A stretch of DNA of 64,000 nucleotides from Paenibacillus sp. USDA918EY (GCF_009870825.1 NZ_WTWY01000007.1:1-64000); one strand, 5' to 3'; shown: positions 8,637-19,206, counted from the first letter of the stretch. Made by a program: numbers and translations. Notes: generated from the sequence alone by a model not told the origin.

Positions 8637-9528
8637 ATTCCCTGTCTCCCATCAAGACCTTCTGCGTAAACGAAATCCACTCCCGCGCGGCAAACGACAA
8701 GTAGCGGTCCTTGCGCCAAATCATGCCCAGCTGCCAAGGAATGGAGGGGTTGATCAGGGGCAAAATGCGGATCCGTTCCTGGTCCAGTTCGCGGCAGATC
8801 GTTTCCGGCAGCAGCGCGATTCCAAGATTGGCGGCCACCATGCCGCTGATCAGATCCCACTGGGAGCTTTCGTACACGATGCGCGGCTGAAATCCGACGC
8901 GAAGGCATTCGGTAATGATGCGGTCATGCAGCGCAAAATCCTCCCGGAACAGCACGAAGCTTTCCTCCGCCAGTTCGTTCAGCGGTACCGCATCATGTCC
9001 GGCCAGCCGGTGGGAGGGATGGACGAGCAGCATCAGATTTTCCATGACGAACGAAAAATGGTGGAACAGGTTTTCGTCGGTCGGCAGAACCGCCACGCCA
9101 ACGTCGAGCAGTCCGCTCTCCACGTCCTTCATGACCTTTTTCGCCCCGTCCTCGAATACCTGCATCGTGACCTGCGGATAGGTTTTATGAAACCGCCCGA
9201 TCACTTCGGGAAAAAAGCTGGAGCCGACCATGGGCGGCAGTCCGAGCCGGATATGCCCTTTTTGCAAATTTTTCAAATCGCCGAGCTCGGCGGACAAGCT
9301 TTGAAAAGCTTTTACAATCGGCTGCGCCTGCTCGTAAATGATTTTGCCGGCGTCGGTCAGCTCGATTTTTTTGTTGGAACGGTCGAACAGCGTCACCCCC
9401 AGCTCTTCCTCGATATGACGGATGGTCTTGCTGATGGTCGGCTGGGTGATATACAGCGTCTCCGCCGCCTTCGTAAAGCTCTGCAGCCTGGCGACCTCCA
9501 TAAAATACTGCAAATGCCGGATATCCAT
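8635..9528 (-). CDS. LysR-family regulator, CidR/YwbI-like
   Basis: A 297-residue LysR regulator. The N-terminal winged helix-turn-helix includes SFTKAAETLYITQPTIS at about residues 17-33, followed by a typical effector-binding domain to the C-terminus. It is divergent from cidAB with 154 bp between the genes, the same layout as B. subtilis ywbI-ywbHG and B. anthracis cidR-cidAB. In those systems the regulator activates the holin-like genes in response to acetate or pyruvate-linked metabolism. The assignment rests on context and family. The start codon lies 13 bases after AAAGGAG. Confidence 0.85.
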   Translation of the reverse strand: MDIRHLQYFMEVARLQSFTKAAETLYITQPTISKTIRHIEEELGVTLFDRSNKKIELTDAGKIIYEQAQPIVKAFQSLSAELGDLKNLQKGHIRLGLPPMVGSSFFPEVIGRFHKTYPQVTMQVFEDGAKKVMKDVESGLLDVGVAVLPTDENLFHHFSFVMENLMLLVHPSHRLAGHDAVPLNELAEESFVLFREDFALHDRIITECLRVGFQPRIVYESSQWDLISGMVAANLGIALLPETICRELDQERIRILPLINPSIPWQLGMIWRKDRYLSFAAREWISFTQKVLMGDRE

Positions 9529-9598
9529 GGCTGTCTCGCACTCCTTTCAAAGCGCCTTTGTCAGGTTCAAATACCTTGCTCCTTATTATAGAAAAAAG

Positions 9599-9613
9599 GA
9601 ATGATCATCATTC
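9599..9613. promoter_or_regulatory. Candidate CidR operator between lysR and cidA
   Basis: GAATGATCATCATTC is a perfect dyad with 7-bp arms around one base. It also fits the T-N11-A pattern of LysR boxes and lies 12 bp upstream of the cidA -35. Confidence 0.55.
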
Positions 9614-9624
9614 TTTTTATTCAT

Positions 9625-9653
9625 TTTACTCATGAAAACAAGGGGTGTAAAAT
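9625..9653 (+). promoter_or_regulatory. Candidate promoter of cidAB
   Basis: TTTACT (9625-9630), 17 bases, TAAAAT (9648-9653). It ends 30 bp before the cidA start. Confidence 0.5.
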
Positions 9654-9682
9654 TTTCACGTAAATGAAAGGAGAGAATCCCT

Positions 9683-10057
9683 GTGAACAACATGATCAAA
9701 GGAACGGTGCAGGTGGCGGCACTGATGGCATTTTCGCTGCTGATGAACAAGCTGGCCGGACTTTTGCATTTGCCGATTCCCGGCAGCATTCTGGGGATTA
9801 TCGTGGTGTTTATTCTGCTGGAAGCCCGTGTTATCCGCCTGGAATGGATCGAACTCGGCGCCAATTGGCTGCTTGCGGAGCTGCTTTTGTTCTTCATTCC
9901 CGCGGCTGTCGGCATCATGAAATATATCCCGATGATGGAAAGCGACGGGGTCCGCATTTTGATCGTGGTCGTTTTCAGCACATTCATCGTCATGGCGAGC
10001 TCGGGGCTGCTTGCATCCCGAATCGCCAAACAAAAAGAACGGAGGGCTTCGCGATGA
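9683..10057 (+). CDS. cidA: CidA/LrgA family holin-like protein
   Basis: A 124-residue membrane protein with four predicted helices. It contains the family landmark PIPGSILGI near residues 30-38 and a short basic C-terminal tail. The start is GTG, with AAAGGAGAG eight bases upstream. It overlaps cidB by four bases (ATGA). CidA/CidB-type proteins affect murein hydrolase export and programmed lysis in staphylococci; in Bacillus the related pair takes part in pyruvate uptake or overflow metabolism. Which role applies here cannot be read from sequence. Confidence 0.88.
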   Translation: MNNMIKGTVQVAALMAFSLLMNKLAGLLHLPIPGSILGIIVVFILLEARVIRLEWIELGANWLLAELLLFFIPAAVGIMKYIPMMESDGVRILIVVVFSTFIVMASSGLLASRIAKQKERRASR

Positions 10058-10728
10058 TCGGCCTTGTCTGCCTGCTCGTTACGCTCGGCATTTATTTCGT
10101 GTCCAAGCGCATTTACGGCAAATACCGCAAAATTTATTTATCGCCGCTGTTGGTTACGCCCATCATCCTTGTCCTTATTTTGATCTGGGCCAAAACACCT
10201 TATGAATCCTACAATTCCGGAGGCAAATGGCTGAGCACCATGCTGCAGCCGGCGACGGTCGCATTTGCGGTGCCATTGTACAAAAATTTCAAGGTACTCA
10301 AAAAACACGCCGTCGAAATTATCGTCAGCGTGCTTACCGGTTCGTGTATCGCCATGGTTTCGTCGGCTGTTCTGGCCAAGTGGCTTCATCTGAGCGGATC
10401 GCTCGTCACGAGCATGATTCCCCGCTCCATCACGACGCCGATCGCGATGAACGTTTCGCAGGTTCTCGGCGGCGTGCCTAACATCACTGCCGTGTTCGTC
10501 ATCATTTCCGGACTTCTCGGTCCCGTGATCGGGCCGTTTGTGCTTCGCCTGTTCAAAATCGAAAGCGAAGTGGCCCGGGGCATCCTGTACGGCACCAGCT
10601 CGCATGGCGCGGGCACCTCGAAAGCCTTTGAGATGAGCGCCTTATCCGGCACGATCTCCAGCATTTCGATGATTTTGGCCGCCTTGTTTACGCTGGGTGT
10701 GGCAACCTTCATGACGGCCATCTCATAA
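10054..10728 (+). CDS. cidB: CidB/LrgB family membrane protein
   Basis: A 224-residue LrgB-family protein with several membrane helices and the conserved stretches SITTPIAMNVS and GTSSHGAGTSKAFE. The ATG at 10054 overlaps the cidA stop and has GGAGGG upstream. The frame is open back to 9664, but that portion belongs to cidA in another frame. It converges with the oxidoreductase gene after only eight bases, and no terminator is visible between them. Confidence 0.9.
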   Translation: MIGLVCLLVTLGIYFVSKRIYGKYRKIYLSPLLVTPIILVLILIWAKTPYESYNSGGKWLSTMLQPATVAFAVPLYKNFKVLKKHAVEIIVSVLTGSCIAMVSSAVLAKWLHLSGSLVTSMIPRSITTPIAMNVSQVLGGVPNITAVFVIISGLLGPVIGPFVLRLFKIESEVARGILYGTSSHGAGTSKAFEMSALSGTISSISMILAALFTLGVATFMTAIS

Positions 10729-10736
10729 GAGCAGTC

Positions 10737-11720
10737 TCATTCATAACCGACGCGTACCGGCTTTCCGGTACCCGCGGATTCCAGCGCGGCGCAGGTGACG
10801 GCCTGCGTCTTGAACGCGTCGGCATAATCGGAACGGATCCGGGAGCGGTCACCCGTGCGCAGCGCATGGAGGAACGCTTCCGTTTCTTTTTGGTAAGGAT
10901 TCGTGGATTCGCGGTATTCCGTCCGCTCTCCCGGCTGTATCCGGCATAGACGTTGCGGGTTCCAATCCAGCACTCCCTGATCCGTGTAAAAGGCCAGTCC
11001 GACGCCGTCCGCTTCGGTTCCCGCCGGCAATATGCACGTATTGGATATGTTTGCGATCAGGCCGCTTTCCAGTTTAAGCGTGACCGTACCTACATCCGCC
11101 ACGTCCACGCCTTCCTCCTGCTCATGTTTGACGCGGCTGCCGTAAAGCGCATACACTTCCTGCACCTCGCCGGCCATATAACGGAGCAGGTCCGCCAAAT
11201 GCGTGGTCTGTTCGATAAACTGTCCTCCGGAACCGTTTTGCTTCCTCCACCAGGCAGCGCCGGGCATGCCGTCCATCCAGCGTCCGAGAACCATGCCCGA
11301 TTGCTGCCGCCGAAGAAGCTCCCTCATCCGGTCCACGTTGGATTGGTAACGGAAATGGTACCCGACCGAAGTGATCAGTCCGGTTTCCTCGACCTCTGTC
11401 ATGATGCTTCGCGGAAGCTCCGCGTCCAGTCCGAGAGGTTTCTCCACCAAAAACGGAATGCGGCGCCGGATCAGCTCCCGTTCAATCGCCCCGTGCGACA
11501 TCGGAGGCACGCAAACGTATGCCGCGTCCAGCTGCTCCGTATCCAGCATTTCCGTCAGGTCGCCATAACCTGCTGCCCCGTAGGGCAATGCCATACGATC
11601 GGCTTTCTCCTTGCTTGTGCCCAAAAAAGCCCGTACCTTGACGCCTTCGGCCGCCGCCAACAAATCCGCGTGTACCTTGCTGAACCAACCTGTCCCGATC
11701 ATTCCGATCTGCAGAGCCAT
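10737..11720 (-). CDS. Gfo/Idh/MocA family NAD(P)-dependent oxidoreductase
   Basis: A 327-residue dehydrogenase of the glucose-fructose oxidoreductase / inositol dehydrogenase family. The N-terminal Rossmann motif is GMIGTGWFSKVH (near residues 5-16) and the family EKP motif (LVEKPLGLDAELP) follows at about 90-105. The start ATG at 11720 has GGTGGGG seven bases upstream; an in-frame ATG at 11759 has no good site. Substrate is unknown: sugars, inositols or sugar phosphates are all used in this family. It appears monocistronic. Confidence 0.87.
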   Translation of the reverse strand: MALQIGMIGTGWFSKVHADLLAAAEGVKVRAFLGTSKEKADRMALPYGAAGYGDLTEMLDTEQLDAAYVCVPPMSHGAIERELIRRRIPFLVEKPLGLDAELPRSIMTEVEETGLITSVGYHFRYQSNVDRMRELLRRQQSGMVLGRWMDGMPGAAWWRKQNGSGGQFIEQTTHLADLLRYMAGEVQEVYALYGSRVKHEQEEGVDVADVGTVTLKLESGLIANISNTCILPAGTEADGVGLAFYTDQGVLDWNPQRLCRIQPGERTEYRESTNPYQKETEAFLHALRTGDRSRIRSDYADAFKTQAVTCAALESAGTGKPVRVGYE

Positions 11721-11803
11721 GACATTTCCCCACCTTCTCCGGTATTTATTCCCTATCATACAGGACGCCGGAAGGGCTGACTATCACCCTTCATCGTTTC
11801 CGC

Positions 11804-14098
11804 TCAAGACCTCCATTCCTCCGGCAGCAGCGCCCGGTAATGCGGATGCGTAAAACGGTCGTCGATCAGCATCAATACGCCGGTATCCTGCTCCGAGCGA
11901 ATCAATCGGCCGCCGGCCTGAAGCACCTTGTTCATTCCGGGCAAAACGTAAGCGTAATCGTAGCCGCTTTTGCCTTCGCGGTTAAAATGGTCGCGGATCA
12001 GGTTCCGTTCCAGCCCAAGCTGGGGCAGCCCGACGCCGACGACGGCCACGCCGATCAAGCGGTCTCCCTGAAGGTCGATGCCCTCCGAGAAAATGCCGCC
12101 AAGGACGGCGAATCCGGCCAGCGTCTCCGTATTGTCCGCCTGAAAAGCGGAAAGGAATCGCTCGCGTTCCTCCTCGGCCATGCCGGGACCCTGCACGATC
12201 GTCCGGACTTCCGGGTATTTTGCCGCGAAAACCTCGTACACGCTTTGCAAATATTGATAGGAAGGGAAAAAGGCCATGTAATTGCCGCGTTTTCCGGAAA
12301 CCAGCCCATGCAGCAAATCCGCCAGCGCCTCGCGCGTCCGTTCCCGATCCCGGTACCGGGTGGACAGCGGATGGATCTGAACTTCAAGCTGCTCCCTCTT
12401 GAACGGGGAGGGGATGGATACGGCATAATCGTCCGCGTCCGCCCCAAGCATGTCCCGGTAATAGGAAAGCGGGGTCAACGTCGCCGAAAAAAACACCGTC
12501 GAACGATATCCTTTTTCCGCCTGCGCCAGCAGATGGGACGGGTCCAGGCAAAACATGCGGATCATGACGTCGCCGCGCAGAACCTCCGCGTAAGTAACGT
12601 AGCGTTCGTCGTACAGCTTGGACGTGCGGATAAAATTTTGGGCGGCAAAATAAACGTCAAGCAAAAGCTGGTGCTCCCCCGAGCCCGCGGCCAATTCACG
12701 CTCCGCCTCGGCCGCAAAAACCTCGAGCAGACTTGCCAATTCCCCGGGAGCCTCCTGCGATACAAGGGTCCGCTCTTCGCCGCAAGCCTTCTTCAGCTCG
12801 ATAAAATATTTGTTGACGGCGTCCGCAGCCTGGGAAACGGCCCGGTTTTGCTGCTTATAATCCCGTTTGATCTGCAGAAAACCGGCTTTTTCGATCCCGG
12901 CCGAAAACATCTCCCGCCCCCGGTCCACCAGGTTATGGGCTTCGTCCACGAGCAGGACCGTCCGTCTCTTTTGCTCCTCCGGCAGTCTTTTCAAGGACAC
13001 GCGCGGATCAAACACGTAATTGTAGTCGCAAATGACGGCATCGACCGCATAAGCCGTGTCGAGCGAAAACTCGAACGGGCAGACCCGGTGTTTCCGGGCG
13101 TAACGCTCCAGCACCTGACGCGTCATGATCGTTTCGCTTTCGAGGATGTCGAGCACGGCGTCGTTAATCCGGTCGTAATACCCATCCGCATAAGGACAGG
13201 CTTCCTTCGTACATACGGTCTCCTCCTGAAAGCAGATCTTTTCCTTGGCGGTAATCGTCACAGCCTGAAGGCGAAGCCCCTTCTCCTGCATCAGTTCTAA
13301 CGCCTGTTCCGCTGCCGTCCGGGTAATGGTGCGCGCCGTCAGGTAAAAGATTTGCCCAAGCAGCCCTTCTCCGATCGCCTTTACGGACGGAAAAAGGGTC
13401 GACATCGTTTTGCCGGTGCCGGTCGGCGCCTTGGCCAGCAGCTTTCTTTTCTCCAAAATCGCTCCATAGACCGAACCGGCCAGCTTTCTTTGCCCTTCGC
13501 GGTAGACGGGAAAAGGAAACGGCAAAGCCCGGATGCTTTCATCCCTGCGCCGAACATTGTTCATTCGCAGGACTGCATAAGGAGCATAGCGCCGAATGAC
13601 ATCCGTGATAAAATCCGTCAGCTCGGCGATCGTGCGGACGCGTTTGAACCGCCGTTCTTCGCCTGTTTTCGCGTCCACGTACGTCAGCTGAACGCCGATG
13701 CTCGCAAGCCCGTGATCCTTCGCCACGATATAAGCGTATGTTTCCGCCTGCGCCCAATGGACGGTCCTTCCGCCCTCCAGCGTGTCCAAACCGGACGAGA
13801 CCGATTTGATTTCGTCGATGGTCAGACCCTCGTCCGTTTCGATCAAACCGTCGCATCTTCCTTCAATATGGTATATAATTCCGTCAAACGGAATCTCGGT
13901 TTTGAGGTATACTTCCTTTTGATCCCCTTCCCGGTACATGCGCTGCACCTGCTGGTGAATCCGTGTGCCTTCGTGCATCGCCGACGCGGTCCGGAAGCCG
14001 GAATCAATGCTACCGCCGCTGAATACATATTCCACGAGCGGCCTCACCGAAATATGGACGATATTTGTTTGTTCTTCTACGCCAGTCAATGGGATCAC
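11804..14098 (-). CDS. Fusion of Cas4/RecB-like nuclease and DinG/Rad3-type iron-sulfur helicase
   Basis: A protein of about 764 residues. The first 200 residues carry a PD-(D/E)XK signature: an early His (AMHEGTRIHQQ), GRCDGLI, then TIDEIKS and the QAETYAY motif of RecB/Cas4 nucleases. The rest is a superfamily 2 helicase with Walker A APTGTGKT, DEAH box LLVDEAHNL and a C-terminal motor domain. Between motifs Ia and II, four to five Cys (around ICFQEETVC, EACPY and RVCPFE) match the XPD/DinG iron-sulfur cluster. It should unwind DNA 5'-3', perhaps cutting flaps, in repair. A GTG at 14098 has GAAGGGG upstream and fits the usual family start; the ATG at 14125 is the alternative. Confidence 0.85.
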   Translation of the reverse strand: MIPLTGVEEQTNIVHISVRPLVEYVFSGGSIDSGFRTASAMHEGTRIHQQVQRMYREGDQKEVYLKTEIPFDGIIYHIEGRCDGLIETDEGLTIDEIKSVSSGLDTLEGGRTVHWAQAETYAYIVAKDHGLASIGVQLTYVDAKTGEERRFKRVRTIAELTDFITDVIRRYAPYAVLRMNNVRRRDESIRALPFPFPVYREGQRKLAGSVYGAILEKRKLLAKAPTGTGKTMSTLFPSVKAIGEGLLGQIFYLTARTITRTAAEQALELMQEKGLRLQAVTITAKEKICFQEETVCTKEACPYADGYYDRINDAVLDILESETIMTRQVLERYARKHRVCPFEFSLDTAYAVDAVICDYNYVFDPRVSLKRLPEEQKRRTVLLVDEAHNLVDRGREMFSAGIEKAGFLQIKRDYKQQNRAVSQAADAVNKYFIELKKACGEERTLVSQEAPGELASLLEVFAAEAERELAAGSGEHQLLLDVYFAAQNFIRTSKLYDERYVTYAEVLRGDVMIRMFCLDPSHLLAQAEKGYRSTVFFSATLTPLSYYRDMLGADADDYAVSIPSPFKREQLEVQIHPLSTRYRDRERTREALADLLHGLVSGKRGNYMAFFPSYQYLQSVYEVFAAKYPEVRTIVQGPGMAEEERERFLSAFQADNTETLAGFAVLGGIFSEGIDLQGDRLIGVAVVGVGLPQLGLERNLIRDHFNREGKSGYDYAYVLPGMNKVLQAGGRLIRSEQDTGVLMLIDDRFTHPHYRALLPEEWRS

Positions 14099-14244
14099 CC
14101 GTTCCCCTTCTGTTTTTAATATCATACCACATCGCTTACACCGGACCCACCTCATATTTCCAGAAAAAGGTTTCCCATTCCAAAATATTGTCTGAAATGT
14201 TTCGGAACGCAAAAAAAATATTGCCTGTTTAAAGTATTAAAGGG

Positions 14245-14274
14245 TTGAAGATTTCCGACACTCTCGTGTATAAT
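14245..14274 (+). promoter_or_regulatory. Promoter of gdhA
   Basis: TTGAAG (14245-14250), 18 bases, TATAAT (14269-14274). A leader of about 100 bases follows with two small hairpins (GCTTAC/GTAAGC and TTAAG/CTTAA); no known riboswitch was recognised in it. Confidence 0.7.
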
Positions 14275-14368
14275 TCTTGTTTAAATACAGATTCATGCTT
14301 ACCGAATGCGTAAGCCTTAAGCAAGCTTCTTAATGCTTCAGCATTCTGTAATTTTGAATCCAGGATAA

Positions 14369-15760
<1,392 letters not shown>

Positions 15761-15783
15761 TCCCGGTATTATACGTTTATGGT

Positions 15784-15856
15784 CAAAAGCATCCGGTTCC
15801 GGAAGAAATTTGCCCCTGCGGTAAATAATTTTCTTCCCGGGTCCGGATGCTTTTGT
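15784..15856 (+). terminator. Terminator of gdhA
   Basis: A long hairpin with arms AAAAGCATCCGG and CCGGATGCTTTT and additional pairing (CCGGAAGAAA against TTTCTTCCCGG) inside. Followed by GTTATT. Confidence 0.85.
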
Positions 15857-15916
15857 TATTGGCGATTGAACGGCTCATTTACCGCTTTTTTCCCCTGAAA
15901 TCAATTGTCCTGGGTT

Positions 15917-15945
15917 TTGACTTCTGTTCCTGCGAGGGGCATAAT
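15917..15945 (+). promoter_or_regulatory. Candidate promoter of the LTA synthase-type gene
   Basis: TTGACT (15917-15922), 17 bases, CATAAT (15940-15945), giving a leader of about 120 bases. Confidence 0.55.
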
Positions 15946-16021
15946 ATTTTTATTATGATCCGGATTTTGCAAGCTCCCGACTCATGAAAGCTCCGAAAAT
16001 TTCCGATGGATTGCCTGCTTC

Positions 16022-16052
16022 GCTGCCCGTTCGCGGGCGGCTGATTGTTTTT
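16022..16052 (+). promoter_or_regulatory. Terminator-like hairpin in the leader of the LTA synthase-type gene
   Basis: GCTGCCCG, tetraloop TTCG, CGGGCGGC and then TGATTGTTTTTT form an intrinsic-terminator shape that ends just before the ribosome binding site at 16055. It may act as an attenuator; no aptamer or antiterminator was identified with confidence. Confidence 0.5.
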
Positions 16053-16072
16053 TAACGGAGGGAAGTCGTATC

Positions 16073-17923
16073 GTGTCACGTGAATCCATTGCCCAAGTAC
16101 TAAAAAAACCGTTTGCGATCTTTACCGTCCTCTTGCTGTTAAAAGGATACCTTGCCTGGGCCGTAACGTTTGGCGACTGGCTCCCCTGGAGGGTGCTGAT
16201 CACAGAGCTTCCTTTCATCTGGCTCGTATTTAGCCTGATTGAATGGTGCGCCTCCAAACGCAAGCTGATGGCCTATACGATCGTGAACATCATCCTAACC
16301 GGTATTTTTTTCGCGGTCATCATGTATTTCAAATATTACGGCGTTATCGTCACGTACCATGCCCTGGCGCAGGTCAATCAGGTAACCGAGGTCAAAAGCA
16401 GCGTTTTCTCGCTCATGGACCCGTATTACTTGCTTGTGTTTGCCGACATTATCGTGCTGATCGTGCTCCTGCTGAAAAGCCGCAAGGTGAAGGAATGGAG
16501 AATCAGCATCAAACGCAAGACGAAAAAAGGCGTCGTATCCGTCGTCTTCATTTTGTGCCTTGTCGTCTGCCTGTTTAACATTTGGCCGAACCGGGCCAGC
16601 ATGAACGAAATCAAAAAAGCCCAGCAAATGGGCATTCTAAACTACGAAGCTTTCACGATTTTATCGCAGAAAAAGGAACCGCTTGTTCCGCTGAAAAACA
16701 TCAACCAGGCGGCCATCGATAAGCTGAAAGGGATCAAGGTTCCGGAACACCCCAAATTTTTCGGAAACGCCAAAGGGAAAAACCTGATCATCATCCAGCT
16801 CGAATCGTTCCAGAACTTCCTGATCAACCTGAAAATCGACGGCAAAGAAATTACGCCGAACATGAACAAGCTTGCCAATGAGCAGCTGTATTTTTCGAAT
16901 TTCAACCAGCAGGTGGGGCAAGGAAATACGTCGGACGCCGAATTCGTCGTGAATACGTCCTTTTACGTCCCGCCGGACGGCGCGGCCACGCAGAAATATG
17001 TGGATAAAAAACTGCCAAGCCTGCCGCGTTTGCTGGGGGAAAACGGATATAACACGCTTACGCTGCACACGAACCAGGTCCACTTCTGGAACCGCGGCGA
17101 GCTTTATTCTTCGCTTGGCTTCCAGCATTATTACGATCAGTCCTTCTTCGGCGAAGAGGACATGGTATTTTTCGGCGCATCGGACGAGGTGCTGTACGCG
17201 AAGTCGGCCGAAAAGCTGCAAGCATTGGACCGGGAAGACAAACCGTTTTACGCCCAGATCATTTCGATGTCGGCGCATCATCCGTTTACCATTCCGGCCA
17301 ACAAGTACAAGATGGAGCTTCCTGAACGCTATCAGGGAACCTTTGTCGGGGATTACATCCGCGCCCAAAACTATGCCGATTACGCATTGGGGCTCTTCAT
17401 TGACGATTTGAAGCAAAAAGGACTGTGGGACGACAGCCTGATCGTCATTTACGGCGATCATATGGGACTGCCGATTTATTCTCTCGACCATGACGACAAA
17501 GCGCTGATGAAGGAAATTTACGGTCATGAATATTCGTACACCGACATGCTGAACATACCGCTCATCATTGCCGGCAGCGGCGTTTCGCACGAGCAAATCC
17601 GCGAGGAGGTCGGCGGGCAAACCGATATTATGCCGACGGTGGCGAACCTGCTCGGCATTTCCATGAAGGACCACATCCATTTTGGCCAGGATTTGCTCAA
17701 TCAGACGTACAATCTGCTGCCTGAACGGTATTACCTGCCGTCCGGCTCGTTCCTGAACGACAACGCCATGTTCATGTCCGGCAGCGGCTACGAGGACGGA
17801 ACCCAGTACCCACTGAGCGGAAGGGATTCGATCGGCAAAGGCACCACCAAAAGCGAATACGACCGCGCGCTCAAGCTGCTGAAGCTGTCCGACAGCTACG
17901 TGAACCAGCAGCCGCTTAAATGA
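16073..17923 (+). CDS. Lipoteichoic acid synthase family sulfatase-type membrane protein
   Basis: A 616-residue protein with five N-terminal membrane helices (within residues 12-175) and an extracellular sulfatase-fold domain from about 230. LtaS enzymes transfer glycerol phosphate from phosphatidylglycerol. The metal and nucleophile residues expected of the family are present: Glu in IQLESF (244), Thr in QGNTSDAEF (286) and the Asp-His pair in YGDHMG. The start is GTG with ACGGAGGGAA upstream. LtaS paralogues also act in lipid primase or sporulation roles, so the exact enzyme is not fixed. Confidence 0.9.
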   Translation: MSRESIAQVLKKPFAIFTVLLLLKGYLAWAVTFGDWLPWRVLITELPFIWLVFSLIEWCASKRKLMAYTIVNIILTGIFFAVIMYFKYYGVIVTYHALAQVNQVTEVKSSVFSLMDPYYLLVFADIIVLIVLLLKSRKVKEWRISIKRKTKKGVVSVVFILCLVVCLFNIWPNRASMNEIKKAQQMGILNYEAFTILSQKKEPLVPLKNINQAAIDKLKGIKVPEHPKFFGNAKGKNLIIIQLESFQNFLINLKIDGKEITPNMNKLANEQLYFSNFNQQVGQGNTSDAEFVVNTSFYVPPDGAATQKYVDKKLPSLPRLLGENGYNTLTLHTNQVHFWNRGELYSSLGFQHYYDQSFFGEEDMVFFGASDEVLYAKSAEKLQALDREDKPFYAQIISMSAHHPFTIPANKYKMELPERYQGTFVGDYIRAQNYADYALGLFIDDLKQKGLWDDSLIVIYGDHMGLPIYSLDHDDKALMKEIYGHEYSYTDMLNIPLIIAGSGVSHEQIREEVGGQTDIMPTVANLLGISMKDHIHFGQDLLNQTYNLLPERYYLPSGSFLNDNAMFMSGSGYEDGTQYPLSGRDSIGKGTTKSEYDRALKLLKLSDSYVNQQPLK

Positions 17924-17941
17924 GCCTGTAAAAAAGCAGCA

Positions 17942-17988
17942 AGCCCCGCTTCTGACCCTTTAGTCGGAGCGAGGCTCGTTTGTTTTTA
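17942..17988. terminator. Terminator between the convergent LTA synthase-type and amidohydrolase genes
   Basis: The hairpin AGCCCCGCTTCTGAC...GTCGGAGCGAGGCT is followed on the plus strand by CGTTTGTTTTT. A-rich sequence lies on the other side, so it can serve both genes. Confidence 0.75.
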
Positions 17989-19206
17989 AGCTTCATAGGC
18001 AAGCTGGTATAGCAAATCCATGAGCACCTGCACGCCTGCCTCCAAATGCTCGGGTTTCGTATATTCCAAAGGCGAATGGCTGACGCCGTTTCGGCTCGGC
18101 ACAAAAATCATCGCCGTGCGGCAGCATGCGGCCAATATTTGCGCGTCATGGCCCGCTCCGCTCGGCATCCGGCGGTAACTGAAGTTCCGCATTTGGCATA
18201 AGCGCTCGATGGCGCCTGTCAGCTCCGCATCCATGTCAACCGGCGCCGTATTCATCCAGCGTTCGACCTCGATAGTTGCGTCCCGCCGCTCGGCAATCGA
18301 ACGCAGCAGCTTGATCATGCGGGCACAAGCTTCTTCCAGCCGGAGGCCGTCGGGATGGCGGACGTCGATGGTAAAAATGACTTCCCCGGGGATGACGTTT
18401 GGCGTGCCGGGGATCAGCTCCATTTGTCCGACCGTAGCGACAAGCGGAGCCCCGATCTCATCGGCGCTGTCCATGACCGCAGCCACCATTTCGCTTGCCG
18501 CCCGCATCGCATCCCTGCGGTATGACATCGGCGTCGTCCCGGCGTGGTTTGCCTCCCCTTTGACGCGGACGGTATAACGCTGCAAACCGACGATTTGCTC
18601 GACGATGCCGATCGTTTTCCCTTCCCGCTCCAAAATCGCCCCCTGTTCGATATGCAGCTCGATAAAGGTATCGATATCCTTGCGCGGTCCCCGTCCTTGG
18701 CTGCCAGGACCAAAGCCCGATTCCCTCATCGCCTGCATGAAGGGAACTCCCCGCCGGTCGTGCGCATGTTCAATGTCCTTGTAATCCGCAGCGCCCGTCA
18801 TAAAGGTCGATCCCCAATAGTTATAAGGGAAACGGCTTCCTTCCTCCTCGCAAAAAGCCGCCACTTCAATCGTTTTCCTGGGAGCGCCGTATCGATCGCG
18901 AAGTCGGGAAAGCGCCGCAAGGCCCGCCACGATCCCGTACGCGCCGTCGTATTTACCTCCGCGCTGCACCGTATCCACATGCGAACCGGTTAAAATGCAA
19001 GGCGACTCCGGATCCGTCCCCTGCAAACGTCCAAACAGATTTCCGGCATCGTCAAAAGCCGGCTGCAAGCCAAGCGACTTCATCTTGTCCGCCAGCGCCT
19101 CCTGCGCTTCCTTCCAGGAACGCGTATATAAAAGGCGCGTAACCCCGCCGTCTTCATCCGCTCCATAACGGCTGAGCCACTCGATAAGTTGTTCTGTCGT
19201 CTCCAT
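17986..19206 (-). CDS. M20-family Zn hydrolase, allantoate amidohydrolase / N-carbamoyl-amino-acid hydrolase type
   Basis: A peptidase-M20-type dinuclear metal enzyme of about 406 residues. Metal ligands are visible in GSHVDTVQRGGKYDGAYG, CEEEGSRF and ELHIEQG. The dimerisation domain has NHAGTTPM, and the C-terminal part has SGAGHDAQ and SHSPLEYT. Family members split allantoate or N-carbamoyl amino acids, releasing ammonia and CO2. The purine permease and adenine deaminase next door favour a ureide/purine role, but no allantoinase is present in the window. The start is uncertain: ATG 19206 (AAAGGA close upstream), ATG 19224 or TTG 19251. Confidence 0.85.
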   Translation of the reverse strand: METTEQLIEWLSRYGADEDGGVTRLLYTRSWKEAQEALADKMKSLGLQPAFDDAGNLFGRLQGTDPESPCILTGSHVDTVQRGGKYDGAYGIVAGLAALSRLRDRYGAPRKTIEVAAFCEEEGSRFPYNYWGSTFMTGAADYKDIEHAHDRRGVPFMQAMRESGFGPGSQGRGPRKDIDTFIELHIEQGAILEREGKTIGIVEQIVGLQRYTVRVKGEANHAGTTPMSYRRDAMRAASEMVAAVMDSADEIGAPLVATVGQMELIPGTPNVIPGEVIFTIDVRHPDGLRLEEACARMIKLLRSIAERRDATIEVERWMNTAPVDMDAELTGAIERLCQMRNFSYRRMPSGAGHDAQILAACCRTAMIFVPSRNGVSHSPLEYTKPEHLEAGVQVLMDLLYQLAYEA

